DNA of 64,000 nucleotides from Lamellibrachia columna (Eukaryota; Annelida; Polychaeta; Sabellida; Siboglinidae): NCBI GenBank assembly GCA_963662155.1, contig OY759267.1, positions 17,410,561 to 17,474,560 of the forward strand, read 5' to 3'. Shown piece by piece: positions 37,995 to 52,072 of this stretch (position 1 is its first letter; each line of letters starts with the position of its first letter). The notes under the pieces were generated by a model. It saw only the letters and a program-made list of their open reading frames with translations, ran no database searches and was not told where the DNA came from. The position numbers and the translations under genes were made by a program.

Positions 37995-39208
37995 ATGAGG
38001 CTCGATCTTGTGAGTAAACTAACCATAAAGAAATTATTATTATTAGAATATAGTCCATCGTAACCTTCTTACATGTCGCACGTTATGTGGGAAGTCCGTA
38101 GAGTCTACGTTTTCACAGAGTCTATCAGTTGAGTGGTCTAAATAGAAAGTTTTATGTTGAGATGAATCTTGATTGACAACGGCGAGTTCCATTTCGTGAA
38201 ATCATTAGAGCGCAACTGAAACGGAATTATTTTATCTCTTTCTCCTCCGTATATTTACTATTAGGCTTTGTGCGACGAGGTAAAAAGTTGCACTCTCAAT
38301 CATCGTGAGGACCGAAACTTGAATCCTCACAGTGTTGATTGAAATGTGGGTAAAGTAATTGTAGCATGGCTGAGTACCATTCGGCCCTGTTTTCATCGTG
38401 TTTAACCAGATTTAACAAGATTGCTATCCCAAACTACAAGTTCCATATAGCAAGTGGACAAGGAAGACTTTGGCTTATCGAGAGTCCAACAATTGTGTCA
38501 TCTATGTATAGCCCGCCTTTATCATATATATGTAAATTACATTTCTAAACATATTCACACTACTAGCATTAACGCAATCATTTCACAGTTTGTTCCATTC
38601 GTTTATCACCCTGACATTTACCTGTAGACATTTCGCTGCCCTGCACCCCTACACTCGAAATAAAAATCATGTACTTGAACCTCTACCCACGAATTTACAC
38701 ACCCGGACGACCCAGCTGTCGCAGCTAGAGCATGTCAAATTACGTTTCGCCTTTATTTAGCATTTGCACGGCGCCATGTTAGAAATTAAATTTATATTTG
38801 TTTTTAATCAGTGATGTTTACAATTTATACTGGGTAGTCTTGAAAAGACTGCTTTTGTGTTCTAATACACACTTTATGCTAGATTACTTGAAATACGATT
38901 GCTACTGATTTGGCAATATTGTGCGTTAATATGCACGTGTGAAATATAGGTCTTAAACCAGGCGAGAGTAGTCAGCATTTGATTAAATTAAGTTGCGTAT
39001 TTCAATACAGAGGGAATAGGGAATCTTTCCGTCCTAGCCTATATATTTGATTCCACAAACCGGCTGATGTTTTTATTCGAGATTCTGTTAGGCACAGTCC
39101 ACTCTATCTATACTGTGGTGTAGACTTTTGAGGTTGCTTTCATTGCAGGTCGTGTGTTTTCTGTGGATTCTGATGTGGGACGCCGACTGTATCAGCCTCC
39201 GTGTGTAA
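37995..39208 (+). pseudogene. Cysteine-rich peptide gene, type II, truncated by duplication junction (unit A)
   Basis: Exon 1 (37995-38009) encodes Met-Arg-Leu-Asp-Leu and ends at the donor gtgagt. Exon 2 starts at 39149 after cattgcag. It keeps only the signal-peptide part; at 39200/39201 it is fused to the 3' UTR of the THAP-like gene and a stop follows at 39206-39208. If spliced, the product would be about 24 residues, mostly signal peptide, without any of the conserved core cysteines. The intron (about 1.14 kb) contains an antisense LINE tail (38400-38495). The promoter is intact, so the locus could still be transcribed. An identical truncation is present at 57661-58874. Confidence 0.75.
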
Positions 39209-39967
39209 CTGTGATATCCATGTTCCAGGTTGTATTTCCCGGTGGTAGAAGTCACTGTTTTTAATCAATGTTTAGTCTTGGTGTCAGTCGTTCTAGTCAG
39301 CCTTATTTCTTTGGTAATTGTTTTTCTATGTGAATAAACTTTTGAGATATTTTATGTTGGTCTCAATATAAATGAAATTGTGTGTAGTGACATGCAAGAT
39401 GCTGCAGGTAACATTTTTGTTGACAGAAGTGGGATATGGATAAGAAGGCATTCACATCATTCAGTTATTAATATTTTAGTGGGAATTTTTTTAGTTTTCC
39501 AGGTTGTTTTTCGACCTGCTGCATACTGTGGGTGCCTCACAATTTGTCTATATCAGACTATCAGTACACTCACCTGTGTCAGGTCAATCTCCATAGCTAA
39601 ACGTTCCATCAATTCAATTCGGTTCAGAATAGACATCACAGATCCTTCCCACATCGCAGGATGGAATTACTTGTCTTGCCTTTCCTGAGCCTGAAATATA
39701 ATTTGTCAGGGTTAGTTGATAACACTAATTCCATAATTACCATAATAGTTGCAAAACTGTGAACATTACATATTGTCAGTAGTTAATTATTGTTATTTAA
39801 ATGATTACATTGCACCAAACAACAAGGTGTTGTGGTGTGCTACAGAGAGGGGTGATTACAAGTACGAATATTAATGTAATCATGATTACAGTAATTATTG
39901 CAATCACAATTACTAATGTAGTCATGATTACAATCATTATTACAAACACGATTACGGTAACATTTAA

Positions 39968-40010
<43 letters not shown>

Positions 40011-40012
<2 letters not shown>

Positions 40013-41199
40013 CATAATGAATTAAATAAACCCTGATGTTATTATTGTCATCAATGTTATTCAACACAAAATCAAACACAATATTAACATACAGTCACGG
40101 TACACTTCATAAGATTAGATACAAAATAAAGAGAAAAGCCTGCTTGCATTGCCATTGTAGTTCGGACCTCGCCCTCGGGCTAGGTAAAAGAAATATGCAG
40201 AAATATGAGTCGGCACGCAAATCATGCAATGACAGCAGACCAACATCTAGCACTGCTCTGTTTGTGCATATCACTACAAAATCATCGTCTTCGCCTTCGT
40301 ACGGTGATGCAAGCACCAACGCGGTGGGGCACACGGTGCTGCATAGCCATAGCCATAGCCTAGCCCTAGGCATGGTAGCTTCCTCGGCGCAGCATGATGA
40401 CTCAACGTAAACGTGCGCAGACATCGGGACGCAGTTTCCACAGGTTCACCAAATCACATCACCTAGTCAGGAATCGTTTACAGTCAAAGCGCTGTTGTAA
40501 TTATTCGTGAATCCAACGTCAACAAAGGCGAAGCCGACCTGGAGTCTGGAGCGTGACTCGCACACTCGGTGACACTTTACGACTGTCAACCGTTGTTTCC
40601 GTGTGGCCTGTCGAACTAGACTCTTCGTCTGTGGTTTCCATTTCTCCAAAGATAGACAACTATTACGGAAGTTCAGTAAACCACTAATCGCTAGTAGCAG
40701 ATCTGGTAAAACTGTCACAAGCGATGCATCTATCTTGTCAACAAGTAAAAAATTGTTCCAGTATTCCGTTATCGCATATTCTCGTTGGTTAGCGTCTCGT
40801 GTGTTCGAGAAGTGTGGCGTTTTCCACGATTTTTTGCGTGTTTTGTTGTAATTTCTTTAACTTTTTTATTTGGAGCGAACAAAAACGCTATTTTGTTGAC
40901 GTGTGTAAACACTTGTATATATACAGAGACCCATATCTTTTTTTCGCTCCAGAATGCCTATTTACGAAATAAATCGCAAAAAATCGAAAATTTACATTGA
41001 TTAGATATATGCGACTCAAACCACTCGTTTCGACAACAAGATGGCGATACGCAATGATGCATTTTGTCGATTTTTGTCTCGAACAAAATAAGTTTTTCAG
41101 TTTATCTCATAAATTAGCAGGTATCTGTCACCATTAATTCATAGTTAGATAATATATATTTAAATATACGGCATAACACAAAATTGCTTCAGTTCCCCT
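40011..41199. other. Unassigned duplicated block
   Basis: Matches 26868-28907 without the 767-bp transposon. No gene recognised. The AATAAA of the duplicated THAP-like 3' end is at 39333-39338, upstream. Confidence 0.5.
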
Positions 41200-41203
41200 T
41201 TAA

Positions 41204-42780
<1,577 letters not shown>

Positions 42781-42784
42781 TTAA

Positions 42785-44150
42785 AGTGTGCCTTGCCAAC
42801 GCACCATAATAAACATCGGCACCTCGGTTGATAAAGACGTAGGACGTAGATATTTGATAACACGCTCTGTGTACAACTCGTGCTAAGGATGCAGCTTGAA
42901 AGGTCGGGCGGGCTGTTCTTTGTAAGATAAAACGGTTGTGTGTTGTTTATAGATAACCCATTTGTCAGATGTTTTCCGTCGAATTCGACTATTCCCACGA
43001 TGTCGAGCCTTAAAACAACGTTCTGCGTGATCACGTCACCGACGGTTGTATGACTGGCATGCTGTAGGAGATGCATTGAAACTTTGTTATTTAGTGAGAC
43101 TATAGTAACGATATAATTTATTGTGAAATAGTTTATGTTTAACTCGATGAAATATTCATTAAATGAAAATAAGTATGGCACAAATAACATTGCACGTATG
43201 TACGATTTAATAGTAATAACTGCAACGTACTATACTAATACCCATTATACCCAGTTATTTTCCTTTACCCGTGATGCATTGCAAAGTCGAGGCGTTTCGT
43301 AGACTATATTCACTATTAATGTCACACCAATATTGACAGCCCTATATCTGTTCCAACGTCTTCAGTGCCAAAATGTGTTTTAATATAATTTTACCATTAT
43401 CTGTTTAATTCGAGACAAATATCGTATTTATATTACATGCGGAGTGGAACGCAATTTTATGGAAATTAATTATACTAGCAAAAATACCCGTCCCCAGGAC
43501 GGGATACCTCAGTAGTTCATACGTGATAGTCATGATAGCAATGTTTACCAAATAGGTGATCGCTTTTATGAATATGGCTAGACGAAGTATTCGCCGCGCG
43601 AGCGCGTGGTTTCTGCGATTGTTGGAAGTTAACGTGTTACGTAATATAAACCGCCCAGATGGCGCTACGTGCTCTCAAACGGTTTACTTAGTACCGAAGA
43701 ACATTTGATTTACCATAACAAAATCACCAAGAACCCTTAATATACAGGGTATTTCGAAAAAATAAAGGCTTTACATTTCATTCGTTGGGTCGTAGATTAA
43801 TCCCTGAAAGTTTGGCGCCCGAGGTGCAAGCCGTCTCGGAGGAAAACGTGAACATACAAACACACGCTAGCTCGATTATAGTTACATGCATGTCCATCAA
43901 TTGGTCCGATCAACGCCGGACCCCAACAGCCTAAACTGTGTTCACATGTGTGGCAAATTGTCGGTAGCTATTCGCGAATGAACTTAGCAACAAGGCAGAT
44001 GTTCATCAACATATAACGGTCAATTTATAGTTTTTATTGTCGTTCATTGAGACACAGTTTGGCGGTCCTGTTGTTAGAATGATATTTTTATGTTATATAA
44101 CATGATTTCACGATAAAACAACAAGATTGTGTACGTTCAAGCTCAAAGGG
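42785..44150. other. Unassigned duplicated block
   Basis: Matches 28912-30260 in unit A and 62485-63850 in unit C. A hairpin cccgtcc/ggacggg is at about 43488-43504. No gene recognised. Confidence 0.5.
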
Positions 44151-44300
44151 TACAAGACCTTGGGTGACCTTAATCGTAAGCTTCGAAACAGCGCAGGCGG
44201 ATTCGAACCGCGGTCCTCGCGATTTGGCAGTGCAACGCGCTAACCGCTGAGCCACTATACGCCTCGCTGTCGCGCAATAACCGTTTATCCACAACATGCC
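44151..44300 (-). mobile_element. tRNA-derived SINE, Gly-like head
   Basis: The minus strand reads leader, tRNA-like segment (about 44191-44264), then body. A box tggctcagcgg and B box ggttcgaatcc match the pol III consensus well, and the anticodon loop is ctgccaa (GCC, Gly). Acceptor and anticodon stems pair poorly. The body (ctgtttcgaagcttacgatt and so on) is shared with the Asp-like SINEs. Identical copy at 63851-64000. Confidence 0.75.
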
Positions 44301-44404
44301 GAGTTACCCGGCGTTGCACGGGACAGAAAGGTAACCACTACCAGACTTTATGACTCCTTGCACTACATAGTCAAAGATCATGTCCAATCCATGGTCCAAC
44401 TGCC

Positions 44405-44545
44405 GGTTTCACGAAGCGTCCGTACGTACACGTTTGAAGTAGAGCACGTAAACATCGTAGAAAACTCGCGTTGTTAACATATTATTGTATTGTTCTCAGT
44501 TGCGTAGTATACGTCAAACGTACACGTACGTAATATCCCCACCCC
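44405..44545. mobile_element. Hairpin repeat, diverged copy
   Basis: Inverted arms with acgtacacgtttga and tcaaacgtacacgtacgt lie about 80 bp apart. The right arm, read in complement, matches the arm of the 12025-12169 element (acgtttgacgta...gcgtaact/gcaactgagaac). Both share a ccccacccccggga flank. Confidence 0.6.
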
Positions 44546-44655
44546 CGGGAGAATTTTTATTTGTTTTTTAATGCACGTACCATCCCAATCCCCGAACACA
44601 CCTACAAATGTTCAGCCCCATACAGCGAAACTAAAGTAGAAACAGGCAGGCAGGC

Positions 44656-44661
44656 AGGTAA

Positions 44662-44705
<44 letters not shown>

Positions 44706-44715
44706 GCAGGCAGGC
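44656..44715. repeat. (ACGC)n with CAGG borders
   Basis: About 50 bp of acgc flanked by caggcagg on both sides; equivalent to 30312-30428. Confidence 0.9.
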
Positions 44716-44719
44716 ACGC

Positions 44720-44821
44720 AGGTAGAGTGCTTCTTCAGTAGTTATGACTGCGCACATTCTCAATAGGTCTACATCAAGTGCTGCTTTCGTAGTTGTCATG
44801 TGCATGCCACTACATATACAC

Positions 44822-44915
<94 letters not shown>

Positions 44916-45013
44916 AGTAAGACGGGCACAGCTATAAGTTCATCACGCCAAACAGCCTAAACATCTGATCTTTGGATTGGCACTGACGGCTCAGCAGCTG
45001 AACAGAAGACGAC
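44720..45013 (+). promoter_or_regulatory. Type I peptide promoter with TATA box expanded to (TA)n
   Basis: The promoter repeats, the leader and the distance to ATG match the other copies, but the TATATAAG is replaced by a perfect (TA)n tract of about 88 bp (44824-44911) ending in atataagta. The last TATAAG is at 44912-44917, about 97 bp from the ATG, where the other promoters have their TATA box. Confidence 0.7.
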
Positions 45014-47560
45014 ATGAGGCTCGATCTAGTGAGTAAACTAACCATAAAGAAATTATTAGAGTATCGTCCGTCGTAAACTACTTACGTGTCGCACGTTATG
45101 GGGGAAGTCTTGTAGAAGAGCGAAAGTTTTCATACAGTCTATAAATTGAGTTTTCCAAGTTAAACATTTGATGTTAAGTGAATGAGATGTTGTTGAAAAC
45201 AACGAATTTCGCTTCGTGAAATCATAAGAGCACAACTGAAAAAGGGTCTAAAATCCTCATGGTCTTGATAAAATTATGGGTAAAACTCGGCTGTATAAAG
45301 TAGTACATATAGCAGTGCCGGAAATATATATTGAATAGTTTTCGCGCAGTAAGTGTAGTGTGGCTGATTGCACTTCTATGTTTTAATTGTGTTACTGATA
45401 CTATCCTATAAAATGATGAGCTGTTGGTTTAAACAACCCTCTTCTCGCGAGTCCTATTCAATCCCTTAACAATCGGATGTGTCAGTTAGCCATTAGCATA
45501 CATTTTAGAAATCATTATTGCCAGTTAAGATAGTGCCCCGTCTCTAGATGTCCGGTTAGAGTATGCACTGCCAACCCGTGTTGGTTCTAGGACTTGCTAT
45601 GCAAGGACCCGGTTGCCTTGGGGCGAGGCAACTCGACTGTATCGAGAGGACCGGCGTTTGCCGTTTCGAAACTTGGGTAGTTTCGTTCACCCAACTGTGT
45701 CTGTGTTTTTCGGGACTAAAAACAGATGGTCCTGGTTTCTGCGCCATGGGAAATAAAAGTGCCCGCACAAGGAAATAGAAAAAACCTGTCATGGGCTCAC
45801 TTTCTCTAAAACAATCACCGCTGTTGCAAATGCAACTTAAGTTGCGAGTATAATTTTATCATCCTAACATTTGAAGAAGAAGTCACAATACTCCTGCACT
45901 AGAAGCGGAAAATGTTTGTCGTCAACACTGTCATTTCTAATAAGTGCCAGTTCGGAATATATAATTGTCTTCTTTAGCCTACGAAGCATATTATATGGTA
46001 CGCCACAATTAAAAATGTTTAATTAATTTTTCTAGTTAAACGTGTTTAGCATACCCGTCTTAGTCCGGCTCAAGACATAGTTTTCTTTGCGCACTTCTAC
46101 ACATTTGGATTGCACTTTTGCATCTATATCAACTTGGTACGCACATTGTCCTTCAACTAAAGTACGCGGACATGTCTACTCTCATGCGTCTGGCATGAGA
46201 GTAGACATTCCCGTAATTCGAGGGTCATTTCACGCAGCCACGCCGTGCCATGCGAAAGTCACACTTGCGGTTAAGTGTACGCATCATGTGGCTTCTCGCC
46301 ATATACGCTGCACTCGTTCCTACCTGTACAGGACGTTCAAAACATTACGGTTTAGTGTTTTCAACGTACGTTCAAAACACTCTGGACGTACGTTCAAAAA
46401 CCTCTGGAGTGTTTTCAGTCTTGGTTCAAAACACTACGCTTTTATTTTCAAAATTATTTTTTGCACCGGAATGCATTTTCACAAGCTTGTGTTTAGTCAG
46501 TAAGGAAATAGAAAATGTAACCCAACCATAATATAATAATGATATGCTATTTAGGAATCAATATATAATTTTTTTGACATTCTGAGCGGATACATCAAAA
46601 CGTTTGAACAGATGCTGTCACGTAGACATTGACTAATGTACATAATGTTTTGAACGTACGATAAAAGCATTACCGTATGGTTTCAAATTTGCGTTGAAAG
46701 CAATAGCGTAGTGTTTTGAACGTACGTTGAAAGCAATAGCATAGTGTTTTGAACGTTCTACACCGGAATGAACAACTTGCTTTCCTGTCATAAGCACTCG
46801 TCTCTACTGGCTTCCACGTAAACGTCTCACTCCTTGACAAACCAAATGTTGACATATATATCTGTGTACGCTATGTTGCTTTTACAAGTCCTTCAACAAT
46901 CCGTCCAATAGAAATATATTGTTTACATTATATATATTGTATACAATACAATACAAACTCAAATATCTACAGTGTAAAATAGGTTTTTCGTCGTAATCTG
47001 GAGACATAGTTTTAACCGTGATTACGCTCTTTGGAACCCTAGTGAATTCGTCCATCTGTTGATAACTTTAAAACTGTAAATTGATTTTGAGATTGCCTAC
47101 AATTTTTGCTTTCATGCGCCTCTGAGGTTGGTCCGACGTCGACATCTAGGCAACAGGCAATAATTCCGTCCCAGCCAATATATTTGATTCTACAAAGCGG
47201 ATCATGTTTTATCCGCGATTATATTAAGCACATTCCACTGTATCTATAGTATGGTTGTACTGTGGTATATAAATGTTGCTTTCATTGTAGGTCGTGTGTT
47301 TTCTGTTGATTCTGGTGTGGGGCGTGAACTGTGCCAACTCAGTGAGATTCTACCCTCAAAGCGTTTGTAAATCGTTTTGTGTGAAGGAATATTTCCAATG
47401 CTATCGGGATAAGAAATGCCATAAGCCAGAGTACAAGCAACACATTCGACGCTGCACCGAACAGATGCACGAATGCAGGGAGAAGTGCCAAGAAGAGTTC
47501 AAATACATGGATATTAACGAGTGGACGAAAACATATGTTTGGTGGAAGAATCTGGATTGA
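45014..47560 (+). CDS. Cysteine-rich secreted peptide gene, type I
   Basis: Exon 1 (45014-45028) encodes Met-Arg-Leu-Asp-Leu and ends in a gtgagt donor. Exon 2 (47291-47560) follows an acceptor ttcattgtag, phase 0. The total is 94 residues. A hydrophobic run right after exon 1 makes a signal peptide. After a short spacer comes the core with seven cysteines spaced C-x3-C-x6-C-x5-C-x11-C-x6-C-x3-C, then an acidic/aromatic tail ending in W-W-K-N-L-D. The core is rich in Lys, Glu and His. The mirror symmetry (3-6 and 6-3) suggests two antiparallel helices joined by three disulfides with one odd cysteine in the loop; this is inference. I know no family with this exact pattern. Host defence, signalling or a venom-like role cannot be told apart from sequence. 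The intron (2.26 kb) contains an old SINE and the 33-bp minisatellite. Confidence 0.75.
45545..45785 (+). mobile_element. Older tRNA-Gly-like SINE, second copy
   Basis: Duplicate of 30630-30900. gcactgccaa with the following gttggttctagg is preserved. It lies in intron 1 of the type I gene. Confidence 0.45.
46640..46765. repeat. 33-bp minisatellite, about three units
   Basis: Contracted or unexpanded equivalent of the seven-unit array at 31690. Confidence 0.85.
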
Positions 47561-47852
47561 GTGTTTGGAACGTTTCTCGAAGGCACTGGAGTAATTATTC
47601 ACCAGCATAACCGCGATCGCGGGCGTGTTTTCTTTGCGGATATGATGAAGCAACCTTGTTAATCATTAACATAAACGTGTTACTGTTGGTCACATCTCGC
47701 TTTTATTAGACGTGCGCAGTTTGTTAAACAGCTAACTTTATTATTACTAATTTAAAAGACATATTCTTTGGCCAATCATCGCTTGAAAATAGAAAATTGA
47801 TAAATCAGTATTACACATGTTTGAATACCTAATAACATGTTGTGTGTTGTAC

Positions 47853-48110
<258 letters not shown>

Positions 48111-48153
<43 letters not shown>

Positions 48154-48400
48154 CACATACACATACATACATACATACGTACGTACGTATGTACATATCC
48201 TATATGTGCGAGTTGGTTTATGATTTTGAATTAGCTATATATATATATAGATATATATATATATATACTACTACTATATGTATATATATTATATACATAT
48301 ACACATACACATATACACGTACATACATACATACATACGTACGTACATATCCTATATGTGCGAGTTGGTGTGTGTGTGCGTGTTTGCGCTATGCTCCTTT
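48111..48400. repeat. Rearranged TA/CA/CATA repeats
   Basis: A short (TA)n, then acat/acgt tetramer runs (catacatacgtacgtacgta) and a partial tandem copy of catatcctatatgtgcgagt (about 48195 and 48346). It replaces the simpler tract at 33228-33300 in unit A. Confidence 0.8.
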
Positions 48401-48540
48401 AATCCATATGGGCACCTATTTCCCTCTAGTTTTCATCCTCTTTCGCCTTTCTCGCATCCTTCTTAATGTAGTCTTCCCATGTTAATTAGGGTCTGTCCGT
48501 TTTGTTGTGTCCTCGCTTTTTATCGCCTCTCTCCGTCTAG

Positions 48541-48660
48541 AAAACTTCTAAAGTACCTACACAATAAGTACCTACTTCTAAAGTACCTACACAATAAGTA
48601 CCTACTTCTAAAGTACCTACACAATAAGTACCTACTTCTAAAGCACCTACACAATAAGTG
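48541..48660. repeat. ~31-bp tandem repeat, four units
   Basis: Same unit as 33460-33550, one unit longer. Confidence 0.85.
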
Positions 48661-49459
48661 TATGAGTTGCGTGCTTTAGTCTAGTGTGTCCCTATCTGCT
48701 CCTCCGTTCACGTACTCCACAGCGAATCAGGTTCGTTGATGTCCAAAAATGAAGTAGACGTCTACGCCTAAGAGATGTTTGAGCAGTCGGCTTAAGAGAG
48801 CGTACTTATGATAAAACCATCGAAAGATCCTTAAATCCGGCAATGTTCCGAAGTGTGCATAACGTCATGTCATAGTGCACGTACACGTGCTTAGATGTCA
48901 TAGTGCACGTACAAGTGCTTAGATGGATGTACTTTAGCTCCTTTTCGCCGAATTTCGACTGGGTCCAGTTGAAAATAATTGTCATAGTTTGTTTAATTAT
49001 TTCATCAAACTAAATAACACATTTGCACAAACGAGCGAGCACGTCGTAGTGGCTAGGGGAGACCGGGGTTAGTTGTTACAATTTTGGGCTGAAGTAACTT
49101 TTTTTGCGTTATTTCTGTCGACGTATACATTGAATTTATTAGTCGTATCAATAAAATGTACCAACCCAATGATAATCCATATTATAGTTAGGTAGATATA
49201 TGAAGTTTGCAAGCGCTGTAACATCTACCCCCGTAAGAGGGGCATGTTACTACACCACATGGGGCAGGTGTAGATTGCAAACCTGTTACTCGTGACACTG
49301 TTATTACATTAATTTGATTGTACACACTTATACATCTTATACGCAGTGTGCATGACAATGTAGGCATTCATAGCTTCAAATATTGAGATTTTCATTTTTA
49401 GTTACCAATTCCATAGTTTTTTTTACATAACAAACAATTGTGAATGGAATATAAATTAT

Positions 49460-49545
49460 GGAATGGTGCATGAAATGGTGCATGGAATGGTGCATGGAAT
49501 GGTGCATGGAATGGTGCATGGAATGGTGCATGGAATGGTGTATTG
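49460..49545. repeat. 12-bp tandem repeat (ggtgcatggaat)
   Basis: About six to seven units here. Unit A has only one to two at 34419-34445. Confidence 0.9.
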
Positions 49546-49689
49546 AAATATATCTGCAAAGCGACTTCTACTTGATTGAATTATAAACACACATACGCAC
49601 TCACACATATACGCACTCACGCACACACGCACGAACATCCACATTTCAATTAATCGTGCAATATTGTTTATTGTTCAAGTAGGGCTGTG

Positions 49690-49792
49690 CCATAAATATT
49701 TAACAAGTTTGCCATCCAAGGCAAAACACCCAGATGGCAAGTGGACATGGAAGCCATTGGCTTATCGACAGTCCAACAAATTGTCATCAACA
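49690..49792 (-). mobile_element. CR1-like LINE 3' tail, antisense
   Basis: Complement of the 3' UTR at 1540-1640: aacaagtttgccatccaagg ... cagatggcaagtggac ... ttggcttatcgacagtccaa. It is a better match than the diverged tails in the peptide introns (34862, 38400, 55280, 58070), so it is probably a separate insertion. Confidence 0.8.
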
Positions 49793-52072
49793 ACATGAAA
49801 GCAAGTCAAATGCCAAAAATGTTATGGTTTTGATGAAAAGAAACTATATCAAGAAAGTGGGAGACGGCGGGAAACGTTCAAGCCACCAATTTCATATATT
49901 TGTTTGAATTTTTAGTCAAATGTTCTCAAAATGTAGAAACCGCAGGTGTCCGAAACTGACACTACAGATTCTTTGGAATATATCTGATGGATTTATGAAC
50001 TAGTTATACATCTACAAGTAGCCAAATAATTTTACAAGGTAACAAATTTTATCTACCCCATGCAGTCACCAATCTGGAAAACTACTCATCTGTGTCATTA
50101 ACCACACATATATCCTTTCCACAATGTCTACATCTTCAACTGGTATACACATGTTTTCCAACTGGTGTCGTTTGTAGCGACCAAGACCGTTACAGACGAC
50201 TCTGGCAACAAAGAAAACTAACAAAGAATTCTCGTGAATAATAAGCCAGATCACTGAAAGAAAATCAACTAAGGCTGGGCCGGGTCCTCGGTGTAATTCG
50301 CGGTGCTTGTTGCGCCTGCAATCCGGATTAGATGATCCGACCTAGAAATATTAATAGTTGACTCTGATCCAATTGCTAGGTACACGAAGTGAGTTGTTTC
50401 TGTCAGCCCACGATGAGACCTTCCTAATGGTTCATGAAAATCTGACCATTTGTTTGGTAAATTTGTGCTACAATTGATCAATTCGAGGGTTGTGAGTTTC
50501 TGTGAATACAATAAATGTCTTGGTTTACAAACGTTCCGCTTTTACGAACGTTTAAGTGCAGTTTAAGTAGCATTCTACACATATCTATGACACAGGTAAT
50601 TGGATAATTTCTGCATTCCAAGCAGTGCATTTGTTACGATTAAGGTTGAAACCCAGATTGAGCATTCAGATGAAATTTTTGTAAAGATCATATGCGAAGG
50701 TCGGATACATTTACTTGTTTTCACTCGTTCTGGATAGAACTTTATCCCCTTATTCATATACAGTCATGAAATTGTAAAACTTTACATTAACTTAGTCATA
50801 AAACGGGGGATATACCTAAATTCCCGAAGGCACTTTCCAAAACCAATTTGTGGATATTTGCCGGTAGATGTCAGGCCAATTGACATCATTTTGGCCAAGC
50901 AAACCAACTTCTCCTACGCCGGTTCATAGACACTTAACTTTTAGCAAAATTTATATCACACAAAATGTCGAGCGACGGCTATTCTGACGGTGCAACCGAC
51001 ATAAATTCGGTTCAAGTCATCGGTTCAAGTCATTCTGTACATGTGCGAGTCAACAACGCGGTCACAGTCACAAAAACGAAGTTGGTAGCGATAGCGAGTT
51101 GTGTCAAACCAGGTCTGATTTATTGGCCGCGAAGCCTTCGGATTCACGCCGCAGTAAACAAATGCCCGGGATCAAAAACCTCAAAAATAACATAAATATA
51201 AATGTATTTACAATAGTGTTCTTTTGGTAGTACCATGAGTATTTATTTATCAAACTGTTTTTTATTCCATGTTTAGTCTGTACAAGCAAGTAGACACAGT
51301 CGTCGAGTCTAGCCCAGCCTAGCCTAGGCTTGGAAGTTGGACCAGCGGCCTACTTGGTCTTTGCGTTACTCGGTGGTTTGAGTAGGAATATTGGAACACG
51401 TTGAGAAATACGTGGACATTGTATGATTTGACTGCCGATATATCTTGATAGATACAATTTTAACAACTGTATCGATCTTTTGAGTATAGCTGTCTCGCCT
51501 TTGCATTGGTTTGCCCTTTGGCTTTGCGATTTTGTCGTGGCACAGTGGACGAAGTGCCTCTCGGTCTACGCTAGCTATTATTTAAAATATACGTATGTTG
51601 TAGTGTTTTAATAGTGTTTCAAATAATGAAACTGATGTCACACCCAAATTCATTGTTTTTTGCTCCGCTGCAACGTGTAAGCTTTTAACGTACGCAGATA
51701 TTCTGTGTTGCTGTTGTACGACAAAATGTTCGTTTGGCCAGACCAACATCACTCGCCGACTCCGTACGGACATTTTCGAGCGAAAATGTCAAATCGCTTG
51801 GGGCTTCTTTACCACTAATATAATTTGCTTTTATTAAAGAGTAACCAATGACATTATTTGGTATTGTACAACTGTTTGTTATCATATATCACGATTTGTG
51901 GAATATTTGCATATGATCTTTAAAGGCGCCAATCAGCGCACACTCAAGTCCCAAGAATGACACGCGCTGTAAAGTAAGTGTCGGTGCTAGACCGAGAACC
52001 TGCGTCCGGCAGCGTAACATAACAACATGTTCTGGTTTCCTTAAGTGGATAGAGGGCCTGCTTTTGTAACAA
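49793..52072. other. Unassigned region specific to unit B
   Basis: No recognised gene. An ATG-initiated plus-strand frame at 50965-51195 (beginning M-S-S-D-G-Y-S-D-G) has a fair context (cacaaaATGT) but no domain I know. Minus-strand frames at 50066-50254, 50269-50511 and 51889-52191 are likewise unassigned. A short palindrome-rich cagcctagcctaggctt lies at about 51311. A tRNA-like word (aagtggatagag...cttttgtaac) at 52040-52075 is too incomplete to call. Confidence 0.35.
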
